A DNA stretch of 64,000 bases, from the NCBI GenBank assembly GCA_014529385.2, contig CM043943.1:103018355-103082354 (forward strand). The letters run 5' to 3'. Positions 21,207 to 31,401 of this stretch are shown piece after piece. A program made the translations under genes and the position numbers. Numbering within the stretch: position 1 is the first letter of the stretch; each line of letters begins with the position of its first letter. The DNA comes from Adiantum capillus-veneris (lineage: Eukaryota > Streptophyta > Polypodiopsida > Polypodiales > Pteridaceae). The notes beneath the pieces were generated by a model, which was given only the letters and a program-made list of their open reading frames with translations, ran no database searches and was not told the origin of the DNA.

Positions 21207-22097
21207 ATGCAAGAAACTAGAGAAACAGAAGAGGAATACGGAGGTCCGCTTGAAAATCCACTGCCCTCACCTACTGTCACAACCACTGGGGCTCAGACCA
21301 CCCCAAATACTACGCCGCAAAAGTTTCCACCGCGAATCAAAGAAAAAGTAATCAAGGTTGTACCAAGCGACCCGGTTTCTAAAGCACGAGAGACCAAGAG
21401 AAGGAAAAGGCAAAGGGAGAAGGAAAAGAAAGAGGCAGTTGAGAAGGAAGCGTTGAGAGTACAAGAAGAGCAGAGAAGACACAGAGAGCAAGAGGAAAGG
21501 CAGAGAGCTGAGGCCGAGAGAGCTCATTTGGAAAACTTACAAGCACGAGTAGAGGCAGAAAGAAAGGTTGCACAAGATAGAGCTCAAGCAACCCAACAAG
21601 CAAAGGCTAGGAGCTCAAGGCCTTCAAAAATCCCTCAGAGAGCCAAGCAATGTGCAAAGAGAAAAAGGGACAAGGTGACACCTGAAGATCAACAAACCCA
21701 AGAGGAGAGGAGGAAAAAAGATAAAGATGATCCTCCTCAATGGGCCAGGCAAGCAGCTCCTCCACCACCAACAACAACACAAAAAAAGTGGAGATGGAGG
21801 CCAGGCACAGTGGCTCTGCGTGAGATTAGAAAATATCAAAAGAGCATTGAGCCAATCATACCCAAAACGGCCTTCTCTCGGGTGGTGAGAGAGATGATAG
21901 ATGAATATAGTGACTCCATTACAAGAATAAAACGCGCAGCTCTACTGGCCCTGCAGGATGCCGCCGAAGATATTTTGATGCAGTTTTTTCAAGATAGCGT
22001 CTCCTGTATGGCGCATGCAAAGCGTGTAACATTAAAAAATATGGATTTAGCCTTAGCAATCAATTTAAGAAATGAAGGATGCCTTCATAAAATGTAG
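21207..22097 (+). CDS. Divergent histone H3-fold protein with long charged N-tail
   Basis: 296 codons. Residues about 60-170 are an uninterrupted Lys/Arg/Glu/Gln-rich region, very likely a long helix or coiled coil. A Pro/Thr linker (174-192) follows. Residues 196-290 are a histone H3 fold: WRPGTVALREIRKYQKS is the near-universal H3 alpha-N motif, then SRVVREM (alpha1), AALLALQDAAED (alpha2) and AHAKRVTL (loop2). Canonical H3 is about 135 residues with a ~40-residue tail; this tail is about 195. Between the alpha1 RE and the alpha2 entry there is one residue more than in canonical H3, as tends to occur in CENH3. The frame is open upstream to 21105, and another frame codes a Pro/Asn/Gln-rich stretch to 21146, so the true start may be farther up. 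Expected in chromatin; expression unknown. Confidence 0.75.
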   Translation: MQETRETEEEYGGPLENPLPSPTVTTTGAQTTPNTTPQKFPPRIKEKVIKVVPSDPVSKARETKRRKRQREKEKKEAVEKEALRVQEEQRRHREQEERQRAEAERAHLENLQARVEAERKVAQDRAQATQQAKARSSRPSKIPQRAKQCAKRKRDKVTPEDQQTQEERRKKDKDDPPQWARQAAPPPPTTTQKKWRWRPGTVALREIRKYQKSIEPIIPKTAFSRVVREMIDEYSDSITRIKRAALLALQDAAEDILMQFFQDSVSCMAHAKRVTLKNMDLALAINLRNEGCLHKM

Positions 22098-22264
22098 TTT
22101 ATCCCATGTACTCTCTCTTCATGAGATTTGTAATCTTTCTTTATAATATCAAATGACGAATTTCTGCCATTCTGTGCAAATGTTCAATTTTAATTTGTAC
22201 ATTGTTTTTTATACGTATTTGAATTGTTGTATATGCTAAATTTAAGTTGACCATCACCGCTCTC

Positions 22265-22656
22265 GACTCGCTTGATGATGCACATACATGCCGGGGGACA
22301 TGTCCCGATGATTCTTTTGCGAAACGGGACGAACAGGGGGACGTACGGGGTCAACAAGGTCAGGTAATGCATCGGTGACGCCCAGCAGGGTCGGACGGGG
22401 CAAAAAAAGCCCCTGTGTGTCACGGCACGCAGGGAGCAATTCTAACACTGGCACGTAGGGAGGAATTTTGACAGTGTCAGAATTGCTCCCTGCGCGCCGT
22501 GGCGCGCAGCGGCTTTTTTTGCCCCGTCTGACCCCGCAGAGCGCCACAAATGCGTTACCTAGTCTTGTTGCCACGTACGCCCCCCCGTTCGCCCCGTCTC
22601 ACAAAAGAATCATCGAGACATGCCCCTCGACCACCCGATGGCTGTATGTTCGAGGT
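22265..22656. mobile_element. Foldback (long inverted repeat) element
   Basis: The left half (about 22270-22455) and right half (about 22470-22655) are reverse complements over most of their length: left CGATGATTCTTTTGCGAAAC against right CACAAAAGAATCATCG, left GGACGGGGCAAAAAAAGCC against right GGCTTTTTTTGCCCCGTC, with the centre near 22465. It is GC-rich amid AT-rich sequence. It resembles a foldback MITE. Target duplications were not identified. Its RNA would form one hairpin of about 180 bp. Confidence 0.8.
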
Positions 22657-22816
22657 TTTGTGCATATGTGTGCATCGAGTGCAGAAATGAAAATTATTGA
22701 ACAATATGAAAAAAAAAAAACAAGTACTGAATGGTGACAAAAATCATTGACAAAAACAATTATTCTTTACTACGTTATCGTGGCAATCCCATTCAAAAAT
22801 CTGGCTTCTCGTCCTC

Positions 22817-23207
22817 CCACGTGGCACATGACCGTTCCTTTGCTCATCTTTTTTATCGACGCCTCGCTTTCACGCAGTAATTTTAGAGCAGTGGCACATA
22901 GCGAAGCGAAGGGCTCTCTCCATATGCAATCACGCATGCATCTTTTTTTATCGACGCCTTGCTTTTCACGCAGTGACTTCAGAGTAGCGTGGACTCTTGG
23001 AATGCACTGATTGCAGCAAGGCAAAAAGTTGTACTCCAACTGCAATCTATGCAGCATGGTGAAGGCATGTGGCTCTACACATGCATCTTGAAGGCATGTG
23101 GTTCCACGCAAGGTGCTGATATGGGCACAAAAATTGATAATTATATTGTTATTCAAAGGCTGTTGAAAAAAGAAGCCATGCTTGGCTTTGTCTTTGTCGA
23201 TATGTGT
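22817..23207 (+). pseudogene. PPR gene fragment (copy 1 of a duplicated block)
   Basis: Reads DSWNALIAA, then LYTCILKACGST and DMGTKIDNYIV, which are PPR PLS-type repeat pieces in good order but with odd joins. The block from 22817 is repeated at 26388-26785 with high identity. It ends where element D begins. Pseudogene. Confidence 0.7.
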
Positions 23208-23818
23208 GTCTTAGGTGCAGCGGAATGAATGTTGTATTTTCTCAAGATTAGTGATCTTTATTGCTCAAGGTTCCTTTTTAATTCTTAGGGAAAGAGAGAG
23301 CTTTCCGTCTGTAGAGTGTTGTGGTCACGAACAAAGTGAGTGGATATTGTGCGCGCAAGTGAATGAGACTGAGAGAAGGAGAGAGAAGAGATACGACACC
23401 CGAGAGGTTGTAAAACCCTCCTCTGAAGGCCCCACTCTCGTCGGCGAGAGTGGTCTACGTTGATTGCACAAAGGTGTACAATGCGTATGCAATGGACTAA
23501 TGCAACTTGGACTATGCCGATGACGACGACGGTGATGACGACGACGACTTGATGGCTGAAATCTGTGAACTTTTATTTGCTGATTTTCATGGTCTTCTTG
23601 GTGGCTGAAAATGACTGTTTCCGGCTGTTTTCATGGCTGAAAATGACTGATTTATTCGGGGCTGATGTGTTGAGGAAAAACGATGGTGTCACTGCTCTTA
23701 GGCTGCGTTTTTGGGTGGATTATATTGGCTGAAAAAACGCTGGACAGCACCTGCTAAAAACGTTGAAAACGCTAATAGGCTTATCTGATGCTGGCATTTT
23801 TGCTGAGGTCTAAGATCC
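23208..23818 (-). repeat. 3' LTR of element D
   Basis: Matches 25155-25766, starting near TTAGGTGCAGCGGAATGAA and ending TAAGATCC. Its right edge falls within the gag reading (RFMPDLRPQQ on the reverse strand), so the normal 3' non-coding part and polypurine tract seem lost. Confidence 0.85.
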
Positions 23819-24650
23819 GGCATAAACCGCGCTTTGAGCTTGTCTTGAAAATCAGCCCAACTAAGAGAGAGGGGCGTGAAATCGTCGGCTGCTCTAGGTG
23901 TGCGGCTAGCTGTGCCTCTTGCCATGCGTGGTACCAATTGATGGCATCACCGGCAAGGTACATAGCTGCCATCAAAACTTTGCTATTTCCTGTCTTCTTA
24001 GTTGTCGCAAAATAAGCATTAAATTGATGCAATCAAGAATGAATAACTGTAGCATCCATCTTACCGTCATACTTACTGAAAATCAGCTTTTCTGTAACTG
24101 GATGGTTGGAATCCGTGTCATGGCTTGCGCCACTTGACGAACTCCCACAATCTTTGGGTGGTTCGGTCTTCGAGGCTAGGACTTGGGCAAGCAATTCTTG
24201 AGTGCGTAGCTCTCATCGAGCTTCACGCTCGGCCTCCAAAGCTACGGCTCGTGCTGCCGCTTCCTCCTTCCTTATTTCTTTTTTTGCGTTGCGCTCGCGT
24301 TCTAAAGCAATGCGATTTTCTTCTTGTTGTGTGGCATATCTTGTGTTTCTTTCGTCGCGCTCGCGATCCTTGGCTTCTTGGTCTACGGCCATTCTTGCAA
24401 TTTTGTCGTCGTGTTCACGGTCTCTTTTGTCGCGCTCACGGTCCTAAGCAAGGCGACTTGCTTCTTGTCTATCCATCATGGCCATCATCTGCTTGACCAT
24501 TTCCTCCATAGGGTTTGGTGGACTTGGTGGAGTAGATGGCGAAGGGGGAAGGTTGAAGAAATCATCTCCGAGTGGGGACGAATCTTCGTCGCCTCTCTCA
24601 TGCTCATCACCTGTATACGAAGTATCCATTCCGCTTCGGGTGACGACCAT
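23780..24650 (-). pseudogene. gag: gag of element D
   Basis: Starts MVVTRSGMDTSYTGDE at 24650 on the reverse strand. A stop (TAA/TAG region near 24444) interrupts a long Arg/Glu-rich coil. Further on are FNAYFATTKKTG and MYLAGDAINWYHAW, the Retrotrans_gag core, then WADFQDKLKARFMP running into the LTR. There is no zinc knuckle before the LTR, so the C-terminal half is missing. Confidence 0.75.
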
Positions 24651-24681
24651 GTACTATAATCTTGGTGTCTTAAGCTCGCAA

Positions 24682-24812
24682 GGAACTTGGGTTCTTGAGA
24701 GTCTTGAGGTTCTTGCGGTCCTTGATTCGTGAGAATCATGGGTTCTTGAGGTTCTTGAGTCTTGAGGGTCTTGGGTTCTTGGGGTTCTTGAGGTTCTTGA
24801 GGTTTTCTTTCG
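24682..24812 (+). repeat. GGTTCTTGA 9-bp minisatellite in the leader of element D
   Basis: About a dozen imperfect copies of GGTTCTTGA/GTCTTGAGG. On the reverse strand they can be read as repeated QEP or LKT. They lie between primer site and gag start. Confidence 0.8.
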
Positions 24813-25141
24813 CTTGCAAATCGCGTTGAGAAGGATCTTCTCTTCACCCGAATTCTACTCTTTTCTGCGAACGCACCCCTTGGCGGGCTTGCGCTCACAC
24901 CAAGGTTTCTTTTTCCCACCTCACGTCGTTTGGCCGACCGCCAAGTGCACGGTCCGCTCTCAATGAGTGAAAAGAGACACAAGGGGAGACTGGACAAGCC
25001 CTTCTTTCTTGGGATTCCTGTCACTCTTCAACAAAACAGGATTAGGAATCGTCACGCCCAAGTAAACTTGGGTTCGTGCGATCGCAACAAGCAAAAAAAT
25101 TCTTGTGGTTCTTTCCTTGAGTAATGCAGAACACTTCCAAA

Positions 25142-25153
25142 GCTCTAATACCA
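25142..25153 (-). other. Primer binding site of element D
   Basis: GCTCTAATACCA is the reverse complement of the initiator-Met primer site with one C-to-T change. It is followed by one base and then the LTR start TG at 25155. Confidence 0.8.
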
Positions 25154-25154
25154 A

Positions 25155-25766
25155 TGTTAGGTGCAGCGGAATGAATGTTGTATATTTTCTCAAGATTAGT
25201 GATCTTTATTGCTCAAGGTTCCTTTTTAATTCTTAGGGAAAGAGAGAGCTTTCCGTCTATAGAGTGTTGTGGTCACGAACAAAGTGAGTGGATATTGTGC
25301 GTGCAACTGAATGAGACTGAGAGAAGGAGAGAGAAGAGATACGACACCCGAGAGGTTGTAAAACCCTCCTCTGAAGGCCCCACTCTCGTCGGCGAGAGTG
25401 GTCTACTTTAATTGCACAAAGGTGTACAATGCGTATGCAATGGACTAATGCAACTTGGACTATGCCGATGACGACGACGGTGATGACGACGACGACTTGA
25501 TGGCTGAAATCTGTGAACTTTTATTTGCTGATTTTCATGGTCTTCTTGGTGGCTGAAAATGACTGTTTCCGGCTGTTTTCATGGCTGAAAATGACTGGTT
25601 TATTCGGGACTGATGTGTTGAGGAAAAACGATGGTGTCACTGCTCTTAGGCTGCGTTTTTGGGTGGATTATATTGGCTGAAAAAACGCTGGACAGCACCT
25701 GCTAAAAACGCTGAAAACGCTAATAAGCTGATCTGATGCTGGCATTTTTGTTGAGGTCTAAGATCC
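25155..25766 (-). repeat. 5' LTR of element D
   Basis: Partner of 23208-23818. The outer edge near AAGATCC does not end in a clean CA, so a few bases are uncertain. Confidence 0.85.
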
Positions 25767-26287
25767 CAAAACGCTAGGCCCTTGGGGCTGATCTGCAAGG
25801 TAACTATCGCCAAAAATGGAACTTTAGGGCGATGGCTACAAGAAGGGAAACACCAGAGGTGGGAACTTGATGCGATGCTTACTGCTGGGGGTGCTGAGGG
25901 GGGTACTGCTGAGAAGTTTCCTGTTGAGCGGGAAGCTCCTGCTGCCTCTTCTGCCAGAAAGTGCTAACTTGGGTTTGCTTATATATTAACTTAGCAAAAT
26001 TGCCCTACCTACTTTTGTTGGAAAGTCACTTAAAAATAATAAGTGAAAATAACCAAAAATAGGAAAATAGGCTAAATGCACTGGAAAATTCCCTTAACTG
26101 ATGCTAATGGATTCTGATGGGAATTCCGATGATCGTGTTGTGTGCAACCGGAGGATATCCATCTATGCTAAGTGACTGGTCATGCACGGTCTACGAATAG
26201 ACTCACAAAAGTGCCAGATCACTGCTAATCTACACTGAGTGAACCCTGCTGTGGTGTAGCTTGTCCACGGACACATAGGGTTGGGAT
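25767..26287. other. Stretch without a supported gene
   Basis: No repeat or coding signal apart from one short chance reading frame (25782-25967). Confidence 0.5.
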
Positions 26288-27900
26288 GTGTCACGTGAGA
26301 GTGTGCCACTCAGCAGATGCAAGCGAGGGTGTCTCTCCAGATGCAATCACCTATGCAGGATGCTGAAGGCATGTGGCTCTATGCATGCCACGTGGCACAT
26401 GACCATTCCTTTGCTCATCTTTTTTATCGACGCCTCGCTTTCAGTGATTTTAGAGCAACGGCACATAGCGAAGCGAAGGGCTCTCTCCAGGTGCAATCAC
26501 CTACGCATACATTTTTTTCTATCGACGCCTTGCTTTTCACGCAGTGACTTTAGAGTAGCGTGGACTCTTGGAATGCACTGATTGCAGCAGGGAAAACTGT
26601 ACTCCAATTGCAATCACCTATGCAGCCTGGTGAAGGCATGTGGCTCTACACATGCATCTTGAAGGCATGTGGTTCTACGCAAGGTGCTGATATGGGCACG
26701 GAAATTCACAATTATATTGTTATTCAGAGGTTGTTGAAAAAGGAAGCCATGCTTGGCTTTGTCTTTGTCGATATGTGTGCCACTCAGCAGATGCAAAGCG
26801 AGGGTCTCTCTCCAGATGCAACACCTATGCAGGATGGTGAAGGCAAGTCGCTCTACGCATGCATCTTGAAGGTGCTGGCAGGGCACAGAAATTCACAATT
26901 ATATTGCTAATCAGAGGCTTTTGAAAATAGAAGTCGTGCTTGGCATTGTCTTGGTCGATATGTATGTCAAATGTGGTGCGCTTGAGAAAGCACAAAAAGT
27001 GCTTGAGGAGCTTCCTATCCAGAACGTCGCCTCTTGGAATGCATTGTTTGCAGGATGTGCTCAACGAGAGCAGGGCTAGAAAGCTCTAGGCTATTTTCAG
27101 CAGATGCGAAGCGAGGGCCTCTCTCCGGGTGCAATCACCTACACATGTCTCTTGAAGGCATGTGGCTCTACTCAAGATGCTGATATTGGAAGAAAACTTC
27201 ACAATTAGTCGAAGACTCTTGAAAAAAGATATTGTGCTTATTATTGCCTTGGTCAATATGTATGTCAAACGTGATGCGCTTGAGAAAGCACAAACAGTGC
27301 TTGAGGAGGTCCCTGTCCGGAATGCCACCCCTTCCAATAAATGCAATGATTCCGGAATGTGCACAACGAGAGCAAGGCGAGCGTCCACGTGATTGTCCTC
27401 TTTTTTAACGTTTATCAGCTATGTGGACACTCTCTTGGTCGATATGTATGCCAAATGTGGTGTGCTTGAGAGGGCACAAAAATTGCTTCAGGAGCTTCCT
27501 ATCTGGAATGTCAGCATTGATTGTGGGATGTGCATAAGAAGAGCAGGGCCAGAAAGCTCTTGGCTGTCTTCACTGGATGCAACGCGAGGGCCTCTCTGAA
27601 GTTAAATAAAACAAGAACGCTGCTCTTGGAGTGCATTGATTGTTGTGGAATATGCCCAATAGAGACAGGGCCAAGAAGCTCGGGGCTGTTTTCGACAGAT
27701 GTTAAGAGATGGCATCTCACCAAGTGCAATCACCTACACTTACATCTTAAAGGCATGTGGCATTATGTAGACGTTGATATGGGAAAAGGCTATTGAAAAA
27801 AGACATTGTGCTTGGAAATGGCTTGGTTGACATGTATGCCAAATACTTACGAAGCTCAGAAAAGTGCTCAACGAGCTTTCTGTCCAGAATGTCATCTCTT

Positions 27901-27904
<4 letters not shown>
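26288..27904 (+). pseudogene. PPR pseudogene, several eroded repeats
   Basis: A series of PLS-type PPR pieces on the + strand in changing frames: SWNALIAA (about 26560), CILKACGST (26650), then DMYVKCGALEKAQKVLEEL-like sequence (26960-27010) and SWNALFAGC (27030). Next come CLLKACGSTQDADIG (27150) and further DMYAKCGVLERAQKLLQELP pieces to 27900, where a (CT)n run interrupts. Many frameshifts, no usable start. The sequence differs from the intact PPR gene nearby, so it descends from another member. Confidence 0.8.

Positions 27905-27961
<57 letters not shown>
27905..27961. repeat. (CT)n then (CG)n microsatellite
   Basis: About 22 CT units directly followed by about 6 CG units, at the point where the PPR pseudogene reading ends. 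Confidence 0.97.
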
Positions 27962-28216
27962 AATAAATGTGTTAAGATAGAACTAGAAGTATTAATCTAC
28001 TTCAGCCTATCATCTTCGTATCTGCTCCTACGCACTGCACACTACAATGCAACTAACGAAGCACTCTAGTTAGAGATTTGGATATTACATCATGGTCGAT
28101 TAATTTTTTTACGAATTACATATATGGATATGGGTATAGGAGAAATGGCTTACTTGACACCGAGGGATTTTACAAATTCTCTTCCCAAGGCTCTTGAAGC
28201 ACAAAGCTCCACAAGG

Positions 28217-28274
28217 GCTCTGATACCATCTCAAAGTCGACGATGCGGAAGCATAGAGACCAAGGAGAGTGAGC

Positions 28275-28310
<36 letters not shown>

Positions 28311-28481
28311 CAATGAATAACTGAATGTGTAATACAATGGAGGCAAGAGGTTGCATATATTCCAACCTCAGTAAATTGCCCTACCCATACTTTGACAAAC
28401 ACGCAAACCAAATACCTAAAAGCCAAAATAAATAATGGGATCACATTGGGCAGTTTACTTGAGATGCCAAAACTCTAACAC
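28217..28481 (-). mobile_element. Copia-type 5' LTR with primer site, minus strand
   Basis: GCTCTGATACCA (28217-28228) is a perfect reverse-strand primer site. To its right 28229-28481 ends in CTCTAACA, so on the minus strand it starts TGTTAGAGTTTTGG and ends CGACTTTGAGA before the primer site, a familiar plant Ty1/copia arrangement. A (GA)n run lies inside (28276-28308). No internal coding region is seen to the left, so this is a truncated copy. Confidence 0.6.
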
Positions 28482-28958
28482 TAAGTGCATATGCATGGTG
28501 TTGTCATTCATGACAAAACTTGGTTGCTGGCATGACCGTTTCACTTTCAGACTTAGGTGGTATCCATCAGTACTAGGGTGGTATGGCCTCCGTCTGTCCC
28601 TTGTTGGTTAAGCATTTTGCCTCCATTGATTGAGGCCTGTTGGTTTTGCAACAATGTTTGCTGCGCATTTTGTGTGGAAGCCAGATTGCTGGTAGGGCGA
28701 TGGCTGAATGAAATTGCATGCCTGAATTCTTGGGAATCGAAAGGAGAGACTCAACTCGATAGTAGCCTTTAGCTGTCAAGGTCTCTTTTGGCACCCAAAT
28801 GTGGCATTTGTGGTCGAGCTTACCAGCTTTGGCATTGGATTCCTTTGTTTGTTTTGGCGCTTGTTAGCTCTTGAAGCCTACATTTGCCTGTTGGCTTGAG
28901 GTTTGGCTTGAGGGCAACTGTAGCGGTTGCCAATGTTGAAAATTGGCTTCAAAATGAC
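28482..28958. other. Stretch without a supported gene
   Basis: No domain recognised in the short frames on either strand. It lies downstream of the PPR gene on the minus strand and may be part of its 3' region. Confidence 0.4.
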
Positions 28959-29280
28959 TTAGGGTTCCAAGAATTGAGCTTCATGATCATGCGCCCCCTT
29001 CAGTAGCTTGGCCAAGGAAGCATAAGCATTTGCTTTAGAGTCTTCCATTGTGTGGGGCTTGGCAGTTGTGTCTGTTTTTCCCCTATGGTGGGCGTGACTG
29101 CAGAGGCGCATGGGAGAGCAGATAACTGACTTCGAAACGAGAAAGAGGGAACACTTCAGATTTTACCAACTGAAGCAAACACACGACAGGCATAGTCCCC
29201 TCGGAAAAATTTTGGCCCAAGAATTGGCACCAACATGCACTAAAGTGCAGCTGACATCTCAGCAAACCGCTGTGGCCTTG
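28959..29280 (-). pseudogene. Frame-shifted C-terminal tail of the PPR gene
   Basis: Directly after the PPR stop, another frame reads DKATAV and then VHVGANSWAKIF, and farther on HTMEDSKANAYASLAKLL to a TAA at 28959-28961. This resembles the E/E+ region that follows the last repeat in PLS proteins. Stops lie in between, so the tail looks eroded. It may also be partly chance. Confidence 0.35.
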
Positions 29281-31401
29281 TCATCTGGTGGTGACATGAT
29301 CAAAGTAGCACCGTCCCAATTCTACATCGCCAAAGCTCTTACTACCTGTAAGCAAAGCAGTCTCTGCAATTGCGCTTGTTGAGAAGGGCATTGCTTGGCT
29401 CAACTCTGTTGCATCACTCAGCCGCCCACTGCGGCTAAAGAGATCAAGGAGACAATTGACGTGTTCCAAAGTAGGATGTGCCTGCCTCATTCTCTTATAG
29501 AACCGAAGACCTTCCTCTACCGCGCCAGTATGTGCATATGCACTAAGAATAATGGTAACGGCTGTGTCATCAGGCTTCAAGCCTTGACGCAGCATGTCCT
29601 TAAGAAGCTCTTCAGCCTGCTTGCTTTTGCCACTAGAGACCAGCCCTGTAATAAGCGCACTCCATGACACAACGTCTCTCTGTGGCATCACTGTAAGGAT
29701 CCTCTGAGCTTCGTTGAAACTCTTGCAGCTGGCGTACATGTGCACAAGCATGTTCGACACAAATGCTTCTGTCTCAAATCCATTTCGGATGACTTGATCA
29801 TGTATGAGCATACCTTTCCCTGCTGCTCCTATGATGGTGCAAGCCTTCAAAACTGATAGGAGTATCACTTTATCAGGTTTCAAATTACTACTCAACATTT
29901 CCTCCAGTAGCCAAAAAGCAGCAAAGCTATCCCCTTCTTGGACATAACCTGCAATCATCACTCCCCATGTCTCCTCATCTCGTATTGAAAGCATGTCAAA
30001 AATCTTGCGTGCCTCCTTCAGGCTTCCACACTCCACATACATATTGACAAGCACATTGCCAACATCAAGAACCCGCACAAAAGCTTTTCTAAGAATGTGG
30101 TCATGAATGCGCCAACCCAGGCTTAACGCTGCTAGCCCTCCGCATGCTTTTAACACGCTCAAAAGAATTACATCATCTGGCTCCATGTTCTCTTCGAGCA
30201 TCTTAGCAACAAGTTCCATCACTATATCATAGAACCCATGCTGTACATACCCTGCTACTAAAACTCCCCACGACACAACATCCGGATTCCCTATTGTGTC
30301 AAACAACCCATGTGCTTCATCTAAATACCCACACACAGCGTACAAGTTCACAAGGCTACTCATTATTAAAATATCCACATGAAACCCATTCTTAAGGATG
30401 ATCTCATGCAGCTTCCTTCCCAAATTGACATTCCTAATTTGTGCACATGCTTCAAGAACACTAAGAAATATGGCCGAGTCTGCCTTTATATTACTCTCCT
30501 CCATTTGGCAGAAAAGTTCAAGTGCAGCAAGGCCACAATCATGTCTCGCATATCCATCTATCAAAGCACCCCATGAAACAACATCATGCTTCGCAAGTTT
30601 GTTAAAAACGCAGTTTGCCACATCCAAGTCCCCAAGTTTTGCATATGCATCAACAAGAGAACTCCCTAAAATGAGGTCAGAATCAAATTCATTCCTCATT
30701 ATGTGATCATGTAGGATTTGGGCATCTGATGTGCTTGCGCACACCTTAAGTGTGCAGTTTAAAATGAAATGACTTGGTGCGGCGCCTGTACTATGCATGG
30801 TATTGAAAAGCTCAAGGGCATTGGCATCAAAATGTTGTGCATATGCAGAGATTATAGTGCCCCATAATACAACATCTGGAGTATTTACTCTATCAAATAC
30901 ATATTGCGCATCGTCAAGACGCCCAAACAAGGCATAGCACTCAACAAGTGCGGAGCCAAGAGCGGAATTTACATTCAGCCCAAAGAAAATTACGTGGGTG
31001 TGCATGAGCATGCCCTCGGTAAGAGTTGCGCAAGCTTTTAAGATGCAAAGAAATGTGACATTGTCAGGGGCAACACCCTCGTCCAACATGCATGCATAGA
31101 GATGCAATGTGGCTCTGCCATTGCCGAGCTTTGCATGTGCAGAAATGATGGAGTTCCAAGTGTAAACAGAGCGCACCTGGCTCATGCAGAAAACGAGGCG
31201 AGCCTCTTCCAAGCAACCGCAGCAGGCATACAACCTAATAAGGTGATCTCTCAAGATGCCTTCTCGATCCAGGCCAGTGGTGACCATGAACTGGTGGATG
31301 CAGCTCCCTGCTTCCAAATCCTTTTGCTTTGCGCTCTTCGTGAGCACGTTGCACAATTGGGTCCATTGCTGCGAAGGCTTCGTCCTCTGAACTTGAATCA
31401 T
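29281..31401 (-). CDS. Pentatricopeptide repeat protein, PLS class
   Basis: Intact, intron-less, 706 codons. PPR proteins bind single-stranded RNA base by base and act in mitochondria or plastids in editing, splicing, processing or translation. The whole length is tandem P, L and S type repeats of 31-36 residues: YTWNSIISAHAKLGNG near residue 80, VVSWGALIDGYARH near 275, VVSWGVLVAGYVQHG near 375, VVSWSALITGLVSSGKS near 575. The end (SFGDVELGRCYFDHV) is the start of an E motif, so E+ and DYW are lacking. The N-terminus is short before the first repeat and shows no clear targeting peptide. A two-codon upstream ORF (ATG GTA TGA) overlaps the start codon at 31406-31398. The target RNA is unknown. 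Confidence 0.92.
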   Translation of the reverse strand: MIQVQRTKPSQQWTQLCNVLTKSAKQKDLEAGSCIHQFMVTTGLDREGILRDHLIRLYACCGCLEEARLVFCMSQVRSVYTWNSIISAHAKLGNGRATLHLYACMLDEGVAPDNVTFLCILKACATLTEGMLMHTHVIFFGLNVNSALGSALVECYALFGRLDDAQYVFDRVNTPDVVLWGTIISAYAQHFDANALELFNTMHSTGAAPSHFILNCTLKVCASTSDAQILHDHIMRNEFDSDLILGSSLVDAYAKLGDLDVANCVFNKLAKHDVVSWGALIDGYARHDCGLAALELFCQMEESNIKADSAIFLSVLEACAQIRNVNLGRKLHEIILKNGFHVDILIMSSLVNLYAVCGYLDEAHGLFDTIGNPDVVSWGVLVAGYVQHGFYDIVMELVAKMLEENMEPDDVILLSVLKACGGLAALSLGWRIHDHILRKAFVRVLDVGNVLVNMYVECGSLKEARKIFDMLSIRDEETWGVMIAGYVQEGDSFAAFWLLEEMLSSNLKPDKVILLSVLKACTIIGAAGKGMLIHDQVIRNGFETEAFVSNMLVHMYASCKSFNEAQRILTVMPQRDVVSWSALITGLVSSGKSKQAEELLKDMLRQGLKPDDTAVTIILSAYAHTGAVEEGLRFYKRMRQAHPTLEHVNCLLDLFSRSGRLSDATELSQAMPFSTSAIAETALLTGSKSFGDVELGRCYFDHVTTR

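Larger units (their letters stand above)
23208..25766 (-). mobile_element. Gag-only LTR retrotransposon D
   Basis: Two direct repeats of about 611 bp (23208-23818 and 25155-25766; about 11 differences by eye) flank 1.3 kb. A reverse-complement primer site lies just left of the right repeat, so the element runs on the minus strand. The only coding matter is gag. No protease, RT or integrase is present, so it would depend on enzymes from another element. The left repeat joins gag directly, without a polypurine tract. Confidence 0.88.

Noticed and set aside
22254-22737. Reading frames across the foldback element
   Set aside because: The frames follow from GC-rich arms and match on both strands because of the inverted repeat; no domain.
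30379-30706. Reading frames on the + strand inside the PPR gene (also 29395, 31102)
   Set aside because: They mirror a long, clearly coding PPR gene on the other strand.
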